Positions 1-12,766 of a stretch of 64,000 bases of DNA are shown in pieces. How positions within the stretch are numbered: position 1 is the first letter of the stretch; each line of letters starts with the position of its first letter. The notes beneath the pieces are model-generated. The model did not search any database, was not told the DNA's origin, and worked only from the letters and a program-made list of their open reading frames with translations. Origin of the DNA: Chrysoperla carnea. Lineage: Eukaryota > Arthropoda > Insecta > Neuroptera > Chrysopidae. Location of the stretch: assembly GCF_905475395.1 (NCBI RefSeq), contig NC_058338.1, positions 49,573,935 through 49,637,934 of the forward strand, given 5' to 3'. A program made the position numbers and the translations under genes.

Positions 1-1355
1 CCTTCAAATATTAATTATTTATTTATTTATTCATTTATTTATATATTTATCAACATAGAAGTTCATTAAACTGTAAAAAATATTTATTTAAAAAATTTTT
101 TATTTTTTAAAATACATTTCTCTTATTTATTTTATTTAATAACACGATTGACTTACTTTGATCACAAGATGTATATTTGTGTCTCAGTTCTCTGTCTGAA
201 TTTTATAAATATAGCATTCGATTTTGAAAAAAATTTTCTAATTTTTTTTTTTTTTTTTTTTTTTTTTGTGTTAAAAGAATGGTGATGAGACGACCTTTCT
301 TTTGAATCGTAATTCTAACTTTTCACTTTTATCATTCATCATTAAACTTTTTTATCGACATTATTTACTGAATTCATTTATGGGCCAGTCGTATTGAAGT
401 CACAAACATCCATTTCCGCCAGAAAATTAAAGAGGTCAGTTTTTTGACTATTTACTGTTCTGAATACGATCGCGATGGTTACAATGGAGTCGTGTCTTTA
501 TAAAACCACGTAATTTTTAATGGCAATTTTTATTGTGTTTTTCGAATTTTTAAAGAAAATTATGCACCAAAAAATATTTAGGGATAAAAAAAGAAGATTT
601 CCTGCGAGAAATCAAGCCGTGGTTTTATAAATTTTTCCCCCACCATCATCGTATTAAAACTCGTTTTTTTAATCTGAACTTCTATCATATGGTTGATACT
701 CAAGCATAATATGCCAAGCTTGGGAATTAAATCAAGGTTAGACCATCATCAGCTAGGCAATCCTTGGCTGGTTCTGCCTCTAAGTGCCTTATCCAAGCTT
801 AATGAATAAGTATTAGCTTACCATCTTAAAAAGTATGGCCGTGAAAGCGAAAGCTTTTATCTTACTGCAAGCTTTTATAATTGGTTCAAACTCCCATTAT
901 GGCAACTTCGTTTATTAATTATACTACCTAATATGTTTATATCTATCCAGGTAAAAACATGATATAAAAAATGTGGAACGAAAATCGAAAACCTTCCTTG
1001 AGCCAATATCTTACACTCAAGGTTGAATCGTTCTTATAATTCGATGTAAATACAAGATTGAGACAGTTTTTGAACAATCTCCACTCAGGCTTGAATTAAT
1101 TTTGGCCCAATTGTTATTTCCTCCATGGGTAGTCTTGATTGAGGAACATATCCAATGAACAATCTAAATATGGGAACAATTCAAGAATTCGAAAATGGTA
1201 CTTTGTTTTGAAAAACGACAAAAAATTCGCCTTCCTCATCAAAACCATGAACTGGGATAGGGATCAACTTTAAAATCTTAAATGGAAACCCCCATTTTTT
1301 ATGACTTATTTAGATACACTCAATGTCAAAAGTAGTTAATTTTATTGTAGCTTAA

Positions 1356-1638
1356 CAGGCATGTGTGTGCCATTTTAAGTCGAAGTAACCATTGTTATAA
1401 CTTTATTGTGTGCCTCTTTATCCAAGTCCGCACTGCTCATAGAGGTGGAAGCGAGATGGGTATACGACTCTTCTACCAATCTCAGTTTCTCTTATAGTAA
1501 TGAGATAGGTAGTAAAATATGTTGTATCTCAGTCTTACTCGTATTTTTGGTTGTCACTGTTTAGGTTGTCACTGTCTTACTCGTATTTTAGATATAGAAG
1601 TATGAGGGATTTCTCTAAGCCATGTTTAGCCATGCCTG
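1356..1638 (+). mobile_element. hAT-type MITE, family 1, copy a
   Basis: Related over its length to the copies at 18880, 21609 and 39873. Ends CAGGCATG and CATGCCTG. It carries an internal duplication of GGTTGTCACTGT that the other copies lack, and no clear 8-bp flanking duplication remains, so it is probably an older copy. Confidence 0.75.
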
Positions 1639-2492
1639 AGTTTTTTGGTGTAGTTACAAAAAACTTCGAAATATATTTGTTTGTGTAAAAAATTGTTTAA
1701 AATTTTAATTGTTCAACAAATCAAGAAAATGTGCCGGCTACAACCTTGCAATACCTTAAAATTAATTGATATTATCAAATATGTTTTGCATGCATAAATT
1801 TTGCAAATAGAAAAAGCTATTTGTATAAAGTATCGGTAAGAATTTTCAATGGAATTTAAAAACGGAAATGTGACATTAAAAAAAATACTGCTTAAAAATA
1901 TTCATTATTATAATTAATTAAATACGCTTACATACATAGCTCATACATACCCAAATACTTATTTTATTAACAATAAATAATATGTTGCCTATATAGGGTG
2001 TTGCGTCGTGCATGCATGGTCAAAATATGCCCCCAGACATGTATGCCAAATTTCATAAATATATTTTAACAATTTAACGATTTTTTCTGAAAATTTTACC
2101 ATCTTGGAAACACACCGTTTGCGGACATATGTTAATATAAACTTTTATTCATAATATGTATATATTTATATTCAAGAATATGCTCTTAAATTTTTTGTTC
2201 GTACCTAGGAAACACTCTGTATATAAATAAATAAATATTAAAATTTGTCAAACAATTAAGTCAGGACCGGACTGTCCAATAAAGAAGTAAAAATATTAGA
2301 CAGTCAAGTGAAATGGATGGCAAGAAATGACCTATGGAAAGTTAATTGCAAAATTATGTGGACCAAAAAATTATTCAAGATCAAAGGTCGCGAAAATACG
2401 GTTGTTTTTTTTTTCAAATATCTCGTACACTATTAAGTTTATGGCAGTTTTAGCTATTATAAAATTTGATTGTGAGTTCATTTTATATAAAA

Positions 2493-2732
2493 AATGTTCT
2501 GGACAAAATATCCGTAGAAGCAATAGTTCTCAAGATATTTGGCTGAAAAAAAAGAGTAAATAAAATAATGAAATATAAAAAAAAAATTTTAATATTTAAA
2601 AAAATTTCCATTTTTTTAAATATTTATTTTTTAATTATTTTTGCTATTTTTCGTGTGCTAGAGTAAGCTCTTATTTTTCTCAGTTAAATATTTCGAAAAC
2701 TATTGCTTCCTCGGAAATTTTGTAAGGACAAT
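2493..2732. repeat. Inverted repeat
   Basis: AGAAGCAATAGTTCTCAAGA on the left pairs with TCGAAAACTATTGCTTCCTC on the right over about 55 bases with mismatches; the spacer is A/T homopolymer-rich. Confidence 0.55.
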
Positions 2733-3493
2733 TTATTATGGTAAATCAACTCATGTCGTAAGAGCAATGCTGAATTAATTATTGACAGAAAAAAGTGTAG
2801 ATTTCCAAAACAATGTACTAAATTCACTGAATTATCTTGAAAGGTCAATTCAATCTGCTTAAATATTTCTAACGACATGAGACTAAAGCTAGTTTTGCAC
2901 GAAAATGTGCAAAGACGTGGCTGGCATTTTTGAACATTTTTAGTTAGATTTTTTGCTATGGAAACTAACTTTACAAACAAAACTAGATGTATGTAAATGA
3001 ACAAATTAGAAATATTTTGAATCTAACTAGGATTTAATTTACTGTGTCGTTTACTAGAAAACAACGAACAAATATTAGTTTTCGACGAATATTTAGTTTC
3101 CATCAGAAGTGAATTATAGAGAACATTCCCAAAGGACTGCTTTTGTTGTCTGTGTTAGTTTGTTTGCATTCATTTGAATTTAGTATGTAAGATAACTCCT
3201 AAAGATTTTTAATTTACGTGGATAATGGGATTGTTTTACCATACAGTTCAGGGTTTTTTAGAAAAATTTTTACCTGTGCTTAAATCTTAATTCGTCTCTG
3301 AATAAATAACTACTTCATGTAATTAAAATTATGAACACGTTCAATTCTAAGAAGTGTATAAACATTTTGATGTTATCTTTTTGAATGATCAAATGTATGC
3401 ATGCAGTGCAGGTATGTTAAAATTGTTAAATTTAATTACAGATGAGATTCTTACAAAGTGTTACTTAAAAATTAGATATACTATTATTTAATA

Positions 3494-3545
3494 TAGCTTT
3501 TACCTGCGACTTCGCCCGCGTTTTAGTAATTGCTCGCAAAGACTA
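3494..3545 (-). mobile_element. Helitron-like terminal fragment
   Basis: Reads ATAGCTTTTACCTGCGACTT then CGCCCGCG, the reverse complement of a Helitron-type 3' end (CGCGGGCGAAGTCGC...CTAT). Only about 50 bases remain, directly upstream of the pogo-like MITE. Confidence 0.35.
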
Positions 3546-3559
3546 TTAAGAAGTAAATA

Positions 3560-3981
3560 CAGTGCAACCTCGATATAACGAATCTGAAGGGAACCAGTAA
3601 ATATTCGTTATATCAAGTAATTCGTTAAACTGAGGTTTGTTATATTGAGGTTAAGTTGGTCTAAAATTCGTTATAAAGAGGAAAAAAGTGTCGGAACCTC
3701 TCGCGACATGAATTACATACTATGGAGTATACTAACTGTCATATATTGGTGGGACTTTATACGTTATATAAAGGTTTTGAATTGACGAATTTCGTTATAT
3801 AGAGGTATTTAAATTTTTTATGTAGTTGAAAATTCGTTATATAGAGGCTGTTCGCAAAAAATATTCGTAATGTAGAGGTATATTTTATATTGACTCTTAT
3901 GGACAATTCAAGGGGATTGCGAAAAATTCGTTAAATCGAGGAATTCGTTATATTGAGGTTCGTTATATTAAGGTTGCACTG
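3560..3981. mobile_element. pogo/Tigger-like MITE with internal repeats
   Basis: Inverted ends CAGTGCAACCTCGATATAAC and CGTTATATTAAGGTTGCACTG, with TA on both sides (3558-3559 and 3982-3983), fitting the CAGTG ends and TA target of pogo-type elements. The interior is largely repeated TTCGTTATAT(A)GAGG units. 422 bases, non-coding. Confidence 0.85.
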
Positions 3982-4071
3982 TAAAATAATATGACAATTA
4001 TTGCTTAATATATATACAAAGTTTAATAAATTAATTCCTCTTTAGAATAGCCCAAATCAGAAGGTTATTCT

Positions 4072-4503
4072 GGGATGCTACTATATGAACAAAATTTTGG
4101 TATAAGTGTTCATAAAATCACCTAATTTGTCCATTTCCGGTTGTCTGTCTGTCGTCTGTCCCTCTGTCATCACGATAACTCAAAAACGAAGAGATATCAA
4201 GCTGAAATAAAAAGTTAGGTCGAGTTCGTAAATAAGCAACATAGGTCAATTGGGTCTTGGGTCCGTAGGACTCATCTTGTAAATCGCTAGAGATAGAACA
4301 AAAGTTTTGTTTGAAACATTTTTTCGTAAATATCACTGTTTACACGTGAGAGCCCAAATTTTGCGCAAATCGTATGTATGTATTATATGGGAATATCAGT
4401 TATATATGTGTGACATGTACGTATGTGTAATGTGACAGAGAAATCAACACTGTATTATATGGTATTTCAACAATTAACTCAGTCAACTGTTTGTTTTCAC
4501 TTG
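4072..4503 (+). repeat. ACCATGCATA-ended repeat family, copy a (5'-truncated)
   Basis: Matches the full-length copies at 25153-25694 and 25994-26549: a GTCTGTCTGTC tract, ACGATAACTCAAAAACGA, GGTCAATTGGGTCTTG, and the end ATTAACTCAGTCAA...TTTTCACTTG. Confidence 0.75.
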
Positions 4504-4691
4504 TTTTTATTTTAATTGTAAACAATGGCACATGAATTAGTCTTTCTCAAATTGTTTGCCTTCATATAGTAGCTATCTTATTGATAGCGATATTTGTAAA
4601 GAAACTATACAGTGATTCAAGATAAAATATATCCTGGGCTCTACATCTTACCCTCATATTATTCATAAAATACAAATTTGAATGTATCACA

Positions 4692-5155
4692 TCTTATATA
4701 TATAGGAGACTTTCTATAGATATAGATAGATAGTCACTCATCACGATATCTCTGGAACTATAAGACCTAGAGACTTGAAATTTGGCAGGAATATTCCTTT
4801 TGCCAAGTAGAGGTCAGCTAAGAACGGATTTTACGAAATTCCACCCACAAGGGGGGTTGCGGGGGTGTTCATGAATAAAAAATTCATATTTTGCAATTAT
4901 GGCTTTTAATAGTTCAAAACTTGGTCAGAATGTTTTAAATTACATTTAGAAGATTTTTTTAACCTTCGGAGGGTAGAAAGGTGTAGCGAGAAAGTGGGAA
5001 GGAATTATCGAATATTTACAAATATACCTAAGTGGGATATCAAATAAAAGAGCATGACGTGTACATTACAAAACTGTTATCCAACGCAAGGAAATGTGGA
5101 GGGAGGGGTGCAAGTGGGGATGTTGCCCAGCAAAGCGGGCGGGTAACAGCTAGTA
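4692..5155 (+). mobile_element. Non-autonomous Helitron-like element
   Basis: Starts TCTTATATATATAGGAG after an A and ends GGGTAACAGCTAG before a T, as Helitrons do (5' TC, 3' CTAG, insertion between A and T). A short hairpin GCCC/GGGC lies about 12 bases from the 3' end. 464 bases, no helicase or Rep coding sequence. Confidence 0.7.
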
Positions 5156-5902
5156 TTTTTATATAAAAACATGTCTTGATATCATTTTATTGATTATTAT
5201 AATTATATTATTAATTACTATGTGCATTAAGCAGTTTGTTTTATATAATATTTTTCTTCATAAATTATATTATTAATAATTAATAAATAATCAAAACAAC
5301 TAATTAATTATCTTCTACAGATATATACACCAACGCGGCAGAGTTTTATCTCTAAGAAATAAACTTGTTATTGAATTATTTTTTTATTTCTCAATTACTT
5401 ATTTTAATGAATTTTATTTATTTATCAATAATAATATTTTGTTTACTATGAATATTTTTATTATGATTCCGTGTGTCAACATTTTTGATTATATAAACAT
5501 CATTTTAGTTTATAATTAGCCTCAAGAAACATTTAGGTCTTAGCGGTTGTGGGACCCTCGTTAGGAACGAAGTTCCTTACGAAATTGTACAAAACAAATG
5601 TAAACGTTAAATAAATACTTATCTACAATTTTATAAACTTACTTTTCTAAATTTGTATTATAAACATAATCTGTTTATAATTACTCACCTAAATAAATAC
5701 ATAAACTAATTAGTATTTCTAATGCATTAAATAATTAACGTTTGTAAATTCTTAAAAAGTAACTTCTTCGATTATTGAAAGCTAAAACGAAAATCAATCG
5801 ATGGTAATCGTAATTTTTCCCTATATACACCAACTTGGGCATAAGGGTAAAACGAATTATTTATTTTAAATCAGGTACTCCATTATGATTTAGTTATCCT
5901 GA

Positions 5903-6572
5903 TCCTGATATATTATAAAAGTGAAATTTTGTGAGGATGAATGAATGTATCAAACTAATTATAACTGCAAACCCATAGGTATATATTTAAAACATACAGA
6001 ACATGTCACATTTGAGAGTTACAATAATTCGTCTGTTTCTTCTTTAAAGTCTTAACTATTTTTTTAAAATTCCGATTACATACTGGCTTTATACATAATT
6101 TAACGGTTTGTTTAAATCATTCTAACCAATCCGAAGCATTTGCTATCCCTATATATTTTATATGTACCCTATAAATGTTTGTTTGTTTGATACGCTTTCA
6201 CGCAAAAACTACCGAATGGATTTGAATGAAACTTTATAACAATATAGCTCATACATTGGAATATCACATTAGCTTTAATTTATAAAGAAATATATTTTTT
6301 TTAAATTAAATTTAATCTGGCATTTTTTGAACTATAAATTAAAGATTTCTGTAAAAATTGAAAATAAATTCATGGCCATCTTTTCTGATATACTCAATGA
6401 ATTATGATTATTTTACACTTAAAAAAATTGAAAACAGTGCGTATATTTTAGCTGTGTAAAACAATCCCTTCGAGTGCTATGGAAAGGGGATAAGGGAGGT
6501 CAAGAGAGCTGGAGGCTTTAAAGCGGTGATTGTTACTTTTAAGCCCAGTGGAGCCGTCGAGTATCAAGCTAG
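5903..6572 (+). mobile_element. Non-autonomous Helitron-like element, family 2, copy a
   Basis: Starts TCCTGATATATTATAAAAGT and ends CAAGCTAG before T. The body is shared with 16562-17191, including the segment with CGCTTTCACGCAAAAACTACC and the ending TTTAAGCCCAGTG. Confidence 0.65.
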
Positions 6573-7401
6573 TTTCTTATATTCATTAGACCTCCTGTGA
6601 TTTAATTTAATATATTTTCCACCGTGTGAAGATTTGAAGCGGATAATGTATTTTAACACACCTGTATAAGCTATATAGTAAACATAATCAATATAATTTT
6701 TCTGTTGTTTTTCTGAAGAATATTTTATCTCAGAGAGTCTTACATAATTTGTGAATAACTTCTCAAAGTAAACTGAATATTTTATAATTCTGACCACAAA
6801 GAATTTTTTTAAACTCTTATATGGTTAAAGAAACGTGAACTAACATATAATTTATTTAGAATTAGATCAATGTAGAACAGCGATCAAGTGTCAATATCAA
6901 TCATCAACAATTATTTATTATCAATCATAATTATTATGTTATCTATTATAGCAACCAATCGATATCGATCAATCAATTTAATATTACGATATTACTGTAG
7001 GTACGCAGTTAGGTTTGAATTTTTTAAATGAATATATATCAGGTATTATTATGACCTCTATATAGACAGTGTTTTCAATATTGTAGTTTAACTTAAAATA
7101 TAGGTAGTTGATAGTCAAAGGTAGACAGGTAGTCAAAATACGCCTCTAGATACTGGATAACCTAATACGAAATCTAAGAATAATATAAAGAATAAGAGAA
7201 CCTGAATCTAAAATATCAAAACATCTGAAGAAGACCTATTGTGATGAATTGCGCAAGACCATTATTTGTTGTTATCTGACCGTTGCTCATTTCTCAATTT
7301 CCCGGAGCTTTGAAGTAGCAACCCTATTTCGAATACTGAGAAAAAACGTAGCAAAAGAGATATTTTATATTTCTCAGATTTTGTTTGTATATCAATTCTA
7401 A

Positions 7402-7921
7402 TAGGATATTCTACTATATTTGAAAAAGTACTTCAAAATGTTGATTTTGCTAATAAAAAGTCACCAAAAATTTATTTCGGAAAAATACACACGCTTTCTT
7501 GCCAAAAACTTAAATTAAATTTTAAACCTTTTTAAACTGTCAAAAACGCGGGCATCCAATTTGGTGACGTAATATCGGTATCATTATACAAAATAACACA
7601 AATAAGTTTGGCAGATATATTCATAGACAACTAATTATAATAAATATAAATATTTATTATCTATGGTTATATTATACCCAGCTGTCTACACTGAACTAAC
7701 TGATGGTCTATGGTCCATACCGATATGACATCACATCAGGACTTGCCCGCGTTTTAAGTCACGTGATATACAGTTTAAAAACTTCGATTTTTTAATTTTA
7801 ATATTATAAAAGAAAAATGTGCTTTTACGACTGGAAATCAGAATATTTAAGTATATTTTTACATAAATTTTAACTTTTTTCAAATTTCATAATTTATTTT
7901 TCACTACCGAAAGTACCCTAT
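7402..7921 (-). mobile_element. TIR element with TAGGGTATT-type ends, copy a
   Basis: Related over about 500 bases to 28339-28842 in the opposite orientation. Ends TAGGATATT and AGTACCCTA. Shared blocks include CGCTTTCTTGCCAAAAACTT, GACAGTTTAAA-like arms and ATGGTCTATGG. Non-coding. Confidence 0.7.
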
Positions 7922-8184
7922 ATTGTTTGTTTATAACATATTTAACAAATTTTCTTTCTTTTTCAGGTAAGCAAAAAATATATTTATGCTGTTCAAATGT
8001 ATTAGTGAGTATAAAGACCGTACTTAAATTATAAACGAAAACTGTCCTTAAATAGATTTTTTAGAACTCTGTTTGTTGTTTCTGTTCCTACAATCTTTCA
8101 TCATTTTATAGTTAACAGAGAGAAGATTCAGTAGTGCTTTTTTGTTGATTTTTGATGTTGTCCATTATAATTTCTCAATATTGC

Positions 8185-8376
8185 GAATGAAAAGAAACTA
8201 GTTTTAGAGAAATCTATGAAAACATATCACCTATCTACCGTTTTACCATAAAACCAATGTTAAATATGCCTACTTTTGAAGGCAATTATCTATTTAAATA
8301 ATCGAGCAATACTCCCTTAAAATTTTCAGAATGATTTAGACTTAGTCCAATTTGCCATGGTGCTCGAACACTCTTA
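8185..8376 (+). mobile_element. GTAC-ended element, partial copy
   Basis: Matches the right part of the family from TTTTAGAGAAATCTATGAAA through ATATGCCTACTTTTGAAG to ATGGTGCTCGAAC. Confidence 0.6.
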
Positions 8377-9043
8377 AGCTCACCATTTTTCAAGGTTCTT
8401 TAATAGCCTCTGTGTACAGAGGCTATGTGGAGTGTTTCACACCAGATTTTATATGATTAGTTTGTATCTATATAGGTAGACACATTTTACTTATGTACAT
8501 ATATGTCTCGTTTAATCGTTATGTTATAACACTTTTAAATGAGAGGTAACTGTTCATACCTATAAGTCTGTTTCACTTTAATAATAATAATAATAGTTAT
8601 AGTAAACAGTAAATAATAAATACATAAATAATAAATTGTTTATATTATAGTGGAATGTATGACCTCAAGAAGAATGTTGATATACATTCTATACTATACG
8701 TAGCTGTAGTTACCAAACAACATTTATACACTCCCTCTACTTGAATAACTACCTTAAATGACTTACACTACAGTGTTGAGTGGACATAGAAGTTTAATCT
8801 TTAATATAAACATATGATTTTTACCTCACTTACTTACTTTGACTTTCCTTCTTGATGCATTTGGGAAAAATAACGCATTTGCAGCGTTCCACACAAAATT
8901 TCCATAAAATTCATTCAAGACAATACTTATCAAAAATGTATCGCGATTTTTATTTTATCATACATTAATGCTTTAGATTTAATTTTCTACCTAGCTATTT
9001 AAGTAATTTATAATATCTCTGAGCGGATTAAGGCCTTCAAGTA

Positions 9044-9117
9044 TCTCAGCGTCACAAAAAATGCACGAATTACATATAATATTATATGTAATCCGTAGCA
9101 TTTTTTGTGACGCTGAG
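9044..9117. mobile_element. Short palindromic mariner-like MITE
   Basis: 74-bp palindrome: the arm CTCAGCGTCACAAAAAATGC is matched exactly by its reverse complement, and a second palindrome ATTACATATAAT/ATTATATGTAAT sits inside. TA flanks both ends. Its arms resemble those of the element at 23685-23806. Confidence 0.65.
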
Positions 9118-10785
9118 TATACGTATCATATGGAGTATTTATATCAAATTTCTGTTCAAAAATCAGAAAACTTAACTCTTTTGTTTTGCATTGAAAACCG
9201 TTTTGGTATAGTTTGATAACCACTCCACTACAAACACGCCACCTCTGAGTTACCTCTACTTCACCCCCGCCTATTTTGTAAACCGCCATCTACTGGCTCT
9301 TATGGAAGCATGTAATTATTGTTGACGCACTCAAAACTTTTTGTTTATGTGTCAGGTTTTGTCGGGCAAAATTTTTTGTACCAAAGCAAAGTTTAAGTAT
9401 TCTATAAAATGTTTATGAAAAAAAATCTTGCGCCTTTTCTTTTAAAAACTAAGAAAAGTCTTTAGAGCATAAAAATCCCTTCATAATCTTTTGGTCAGAA
9501 AGATATTAATACTTCACTGTGCATAGGTCCCCAAAATTGACCAATTATATTTTTTTTAATACTTCAAGAAATATTTTTATAAGAATTATATTTACAAAAG
9601 TCTCCTATTTGTTTGCATTCAAATTTTTAACTTTTAAAAATTCTTAAATGTGTTGGAACCGTCTTCGAGATTAATCGTTAGATACCTTAATAATATTTTA
9701 TTTTTTCATTGCTTTGTTGGTAGGTATGGCATTATATTTATGATTGTATTTTATTTAAAAAAGAGATGAGCAAGAAGATCAAAACATTACACAAGACTAA
9801 TTTGACTGTCTTTATACAATACACTTAGGCTTGAACTTAGTTCTTTGTCTTACACATTAGTTTTGGTTCTTTTATAATTAACTGCTTCTGTCTAGCATAC
9901 TTATTGTTGTACTTTGATCTTGCTCTTACACATATGCAAGCCAAAACAAGACTTGCAAGACCAAAAGTTAGACAATAATGCTAAATCCATTACTCTAAAT
10001 TCGTTAAACAAATAAAGTCAAATATAGTTTGATCTTGGTCTCGCTTATCACTAATTTAAAATGTAATAGAGATTTTTAAATACTTCCTCAAGCCCTCAAT
10101 ACTATTGGATTGAGTCTTTTTGGATCCAATATATTGGACTGGATCCCTTCGACTCGATGCGGTATATCAAACCATAAAAAATATGATTATAAGTGCAAAT
10201 ATTTTTAAAAGAAAATTAAACTGAGGCTGTTTAATAATTGCAGTGGAAATTTTTAATGGAAAAGTTGACAGTTTATATAATGCTGCAAATGATCTGGAGG
10301 GTAAAATTAAAATTATGTCATTTGCATTTTCAAGGTGTGACTATATATTTTTTTTTAGTTTTCATAATTTTATATATGCATGCATTCTAATCATTAGAGC
10401 AAAGAGTATGTAGCCTAAAGTGCATATAATAATTTTAACTCGTGGTAGATATAAAAAATAAAATCCAAATTAAATTGGATGTCTTAATATTTATTAATTG
10501 TTAATAAAAATTAGATTATTTTTAGATCTGAATGTTTGTTTTTTGTAATAGCTGTATTACTATTTCGTAGAAAAATCGGGATAGTCAAATGTCATTATTA
10601 TTGTAATCTCAAAATCGAAAACTTTATATATGCCTATAGACTACAAACAAGAATAGTTTCGAAACTACATGTTACACTGGTCCTCAAACCAACATTTCAA
10701 CATTCTTTGGCTAAAAGTTTTTACGTACGCCCGTCACACCGAAATGGTCATACTAGCAATACTCGTTGATAACTCAATTACGCAT

Positions 10786-10925
10786 TTTCATTTAAATGAA
10801 TAGAAATAAATGAAAAAAATTTACGGTAGCCGAGAATCGAACTCTAATCATCTAGATATTCGCTCTTCGACGTTATTTCTCCGTCACTATTGTTGCTCAT
10901 AAGTGACTAAATTTTTTGTATAATA
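10786..10925 (-). mobile_element. tRNA-derived SINE, copy a
   Basis: On the reverse strand it reads TGACGGAG, TAACGTCGAAGAGCGAATAT, CTAGATGA, then GAGTTCGATTCTCGG, a T-arm/B-box-like sequence, followed by a T-rich tail and TTCATTTAAATGAAAAT. It aligns with 22064-22200 across head and tail. Confidence 0.65.
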
Positions 10926-10972
10926 TTTTCGTGTCTTATTCTACTGGTGCATATATTATACACTTTTATACA

Positions 10973-11092
10973 GTGTGTCGCATTTAAAATAAAGACATTC
11001 TCATATTTTCGTTATTTATAAGAATTTCGATTTCAAATTTACGCTGTCATACAGGGTCATATTTATTCATCTTAAATGCGACACATAGTATA
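10973..11092. mobile_element. Short MITE with GTGTCGCATTTAA ends
   Basis: Inverted ends CAGTGTGTCGCATTTAAAAT and TCTTAAATGCGACACATAG, about 120 bases overall, non-coding. Confidence 0.55.
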
Positions 11093-11885
11093 TATTTCAC
11101 ATACGTATTTCGGTGATCAACTAATAAAAATAGCGTTATTTATGCAGTAAGTGATTATCAGATGCCTCTTATGTAGATACGCCACTGACTTACTTATTCC
11201 ATTAGTCTACCTACATGGATGTAAAATTTCTTGAACGAAAATAAAATTCTAAGATTACCAATTATCTTAAATTAGGGCAGTCCACTTAATTTTAATACAC
11301 ATTGAACGTAGCGTATTATGATAATCATGTCTATAATATTTAGGTCAAATATAGTACATAGACCCTCCACTGAGCTGCGTCTAGTATGTACTAGTATTGT
11401 ATAGACTGCATCTATTTCTGTAAGATACACTATTTGATTTTAAATACCATCATCAAGTGTGAATTTTTATTTCAAATTGAATTAGCATTAGCATGCAACA
11501 ATATTTTAAATGCTACTCAACCTTGCGGTTTATCATATGCTTGATAATTTTGTTTTATTTTGCAAAATTTATCATCCTGTATTAAGTCTGGTGACGAAAA
11601 CAGAAAGAAATAATCCACCTACTGTAACAAAATCATAAATATTTTTGGTCTGTTGTCTCTGATTAAATAATATTGAAAATAATATAAGGTTTAGCTATTT
11701 GCTATTTTAGATATTGGAAATTTCTAATTTTTCTCTTTTATGTCAATTTTTAACAATTTTCTACCGAAATGTCTCATCTTGTTTCTACTGAAAGTATCCT
11801 GGGGTTCTCGCTACCACAAAAGATTTATTTGAAAAACACTTCCAAATTTGTAATTACGATAACAACAGTTTGTAGATTTACAAAT

Positions 11886-12230
11886 ACTCCAATCATCTTA
11901 GGGTTTTACCTCGGAATCTAACGGAATAAGCTGAATGTTTGTGCAAAGCTTTATTTTGAGAGTACAAATGATATCACAAAAATCGGTTTCGCGTGCACGT
12001 CCTTATATATTTAGGGTCAACGGTCACGAAAATGAGTTTTTTGTGAATATCTCATTTCTTTTGCTTTCAATCGTATTAACATTTATTATAAAAGTTGTAG
12101 AGGATAAAATTTTCTACAAATTTAGACAGAAAGTTTTTTTTTTTTTTGTACTTTGAACCGTTTGTGAAATAGAGAGCGCTCAGCTTAACGTACTTCAATG
12201 CTAAGTCAATATTTATAAATATAAATTATA
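11886..12230 (+). repeat. Foldback repeat family, partial copy
   Basis: Same sequence as the left part of 38655-39300: AATCATCTTAGGGTTTTACC, GGAATCTAACGGAATAAGCT, AGGATAAAATTTTCTACAAA and the AATATTTATAAATAT end. Confidence 0.7.
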
Positions 12231-12460
12231 TAATTTATTTACTAATCAGACATTTGATAGTTCTCACATTTAACGAAATATTTTGGCTTTCACAGAGTGT
12301 GCCATTGGTATAAGACACCAATTACAAAACTGGTATCAAATTTAATGTTTTTCCTTTTTTGATTTTTATCAGTACTCATTGAATTGTAAAAATTAATTTA
12401 GAGTGATATTCAATTATTATAATTTTATTTTGAAAACTTAAGAAGTCAGGAAGTCAGTGC

Positions 12461-12766
12461 TAGACCACAAGCCCATGCTAACATTTTTCGGGTGAAAAAA
12501 CCAACCAGGAATAATGTTGAAAATGCTCCTATATCTTGGTACCGAAAGTTACAAAAATTTTTCCCGTCAATTTCCGAAGCCCTACATGTTTATTTCGTTA
12601 CAGCATTTGTGTTATTCGCTGTGAATATTTATGCATAGTTAGTATCCACCAACGCCGTACATCTTTGTTGTGATTAAACTTACTGTTACATCTAGGAGCA
12701 TCTTTTTCAACATGTTTCCTGGTGAGTCATTTCACTCGAAAAATTTCAACATGGGCTTGTGGTCTA
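12461..12766. mobile_element. MITE with AGACCACAAGCCCATG ends, full copy
   Basis: Inverted arms TAGACCACAAGCCCATGCT and AACATGGGCTTGTGGTCTA, with ATTTTTCG(G)GTGAAA extending the pairing. A partial copy lies at 44785-44914. Confidence 0.75.

Noticed and set aside
3560-3981. CRISPR-like array of TTCGTTATA repeats
   Set aside because: Units occur in both orientations with irregular spacing inside a transposon with TA flanks, in a eukaryotic genome.
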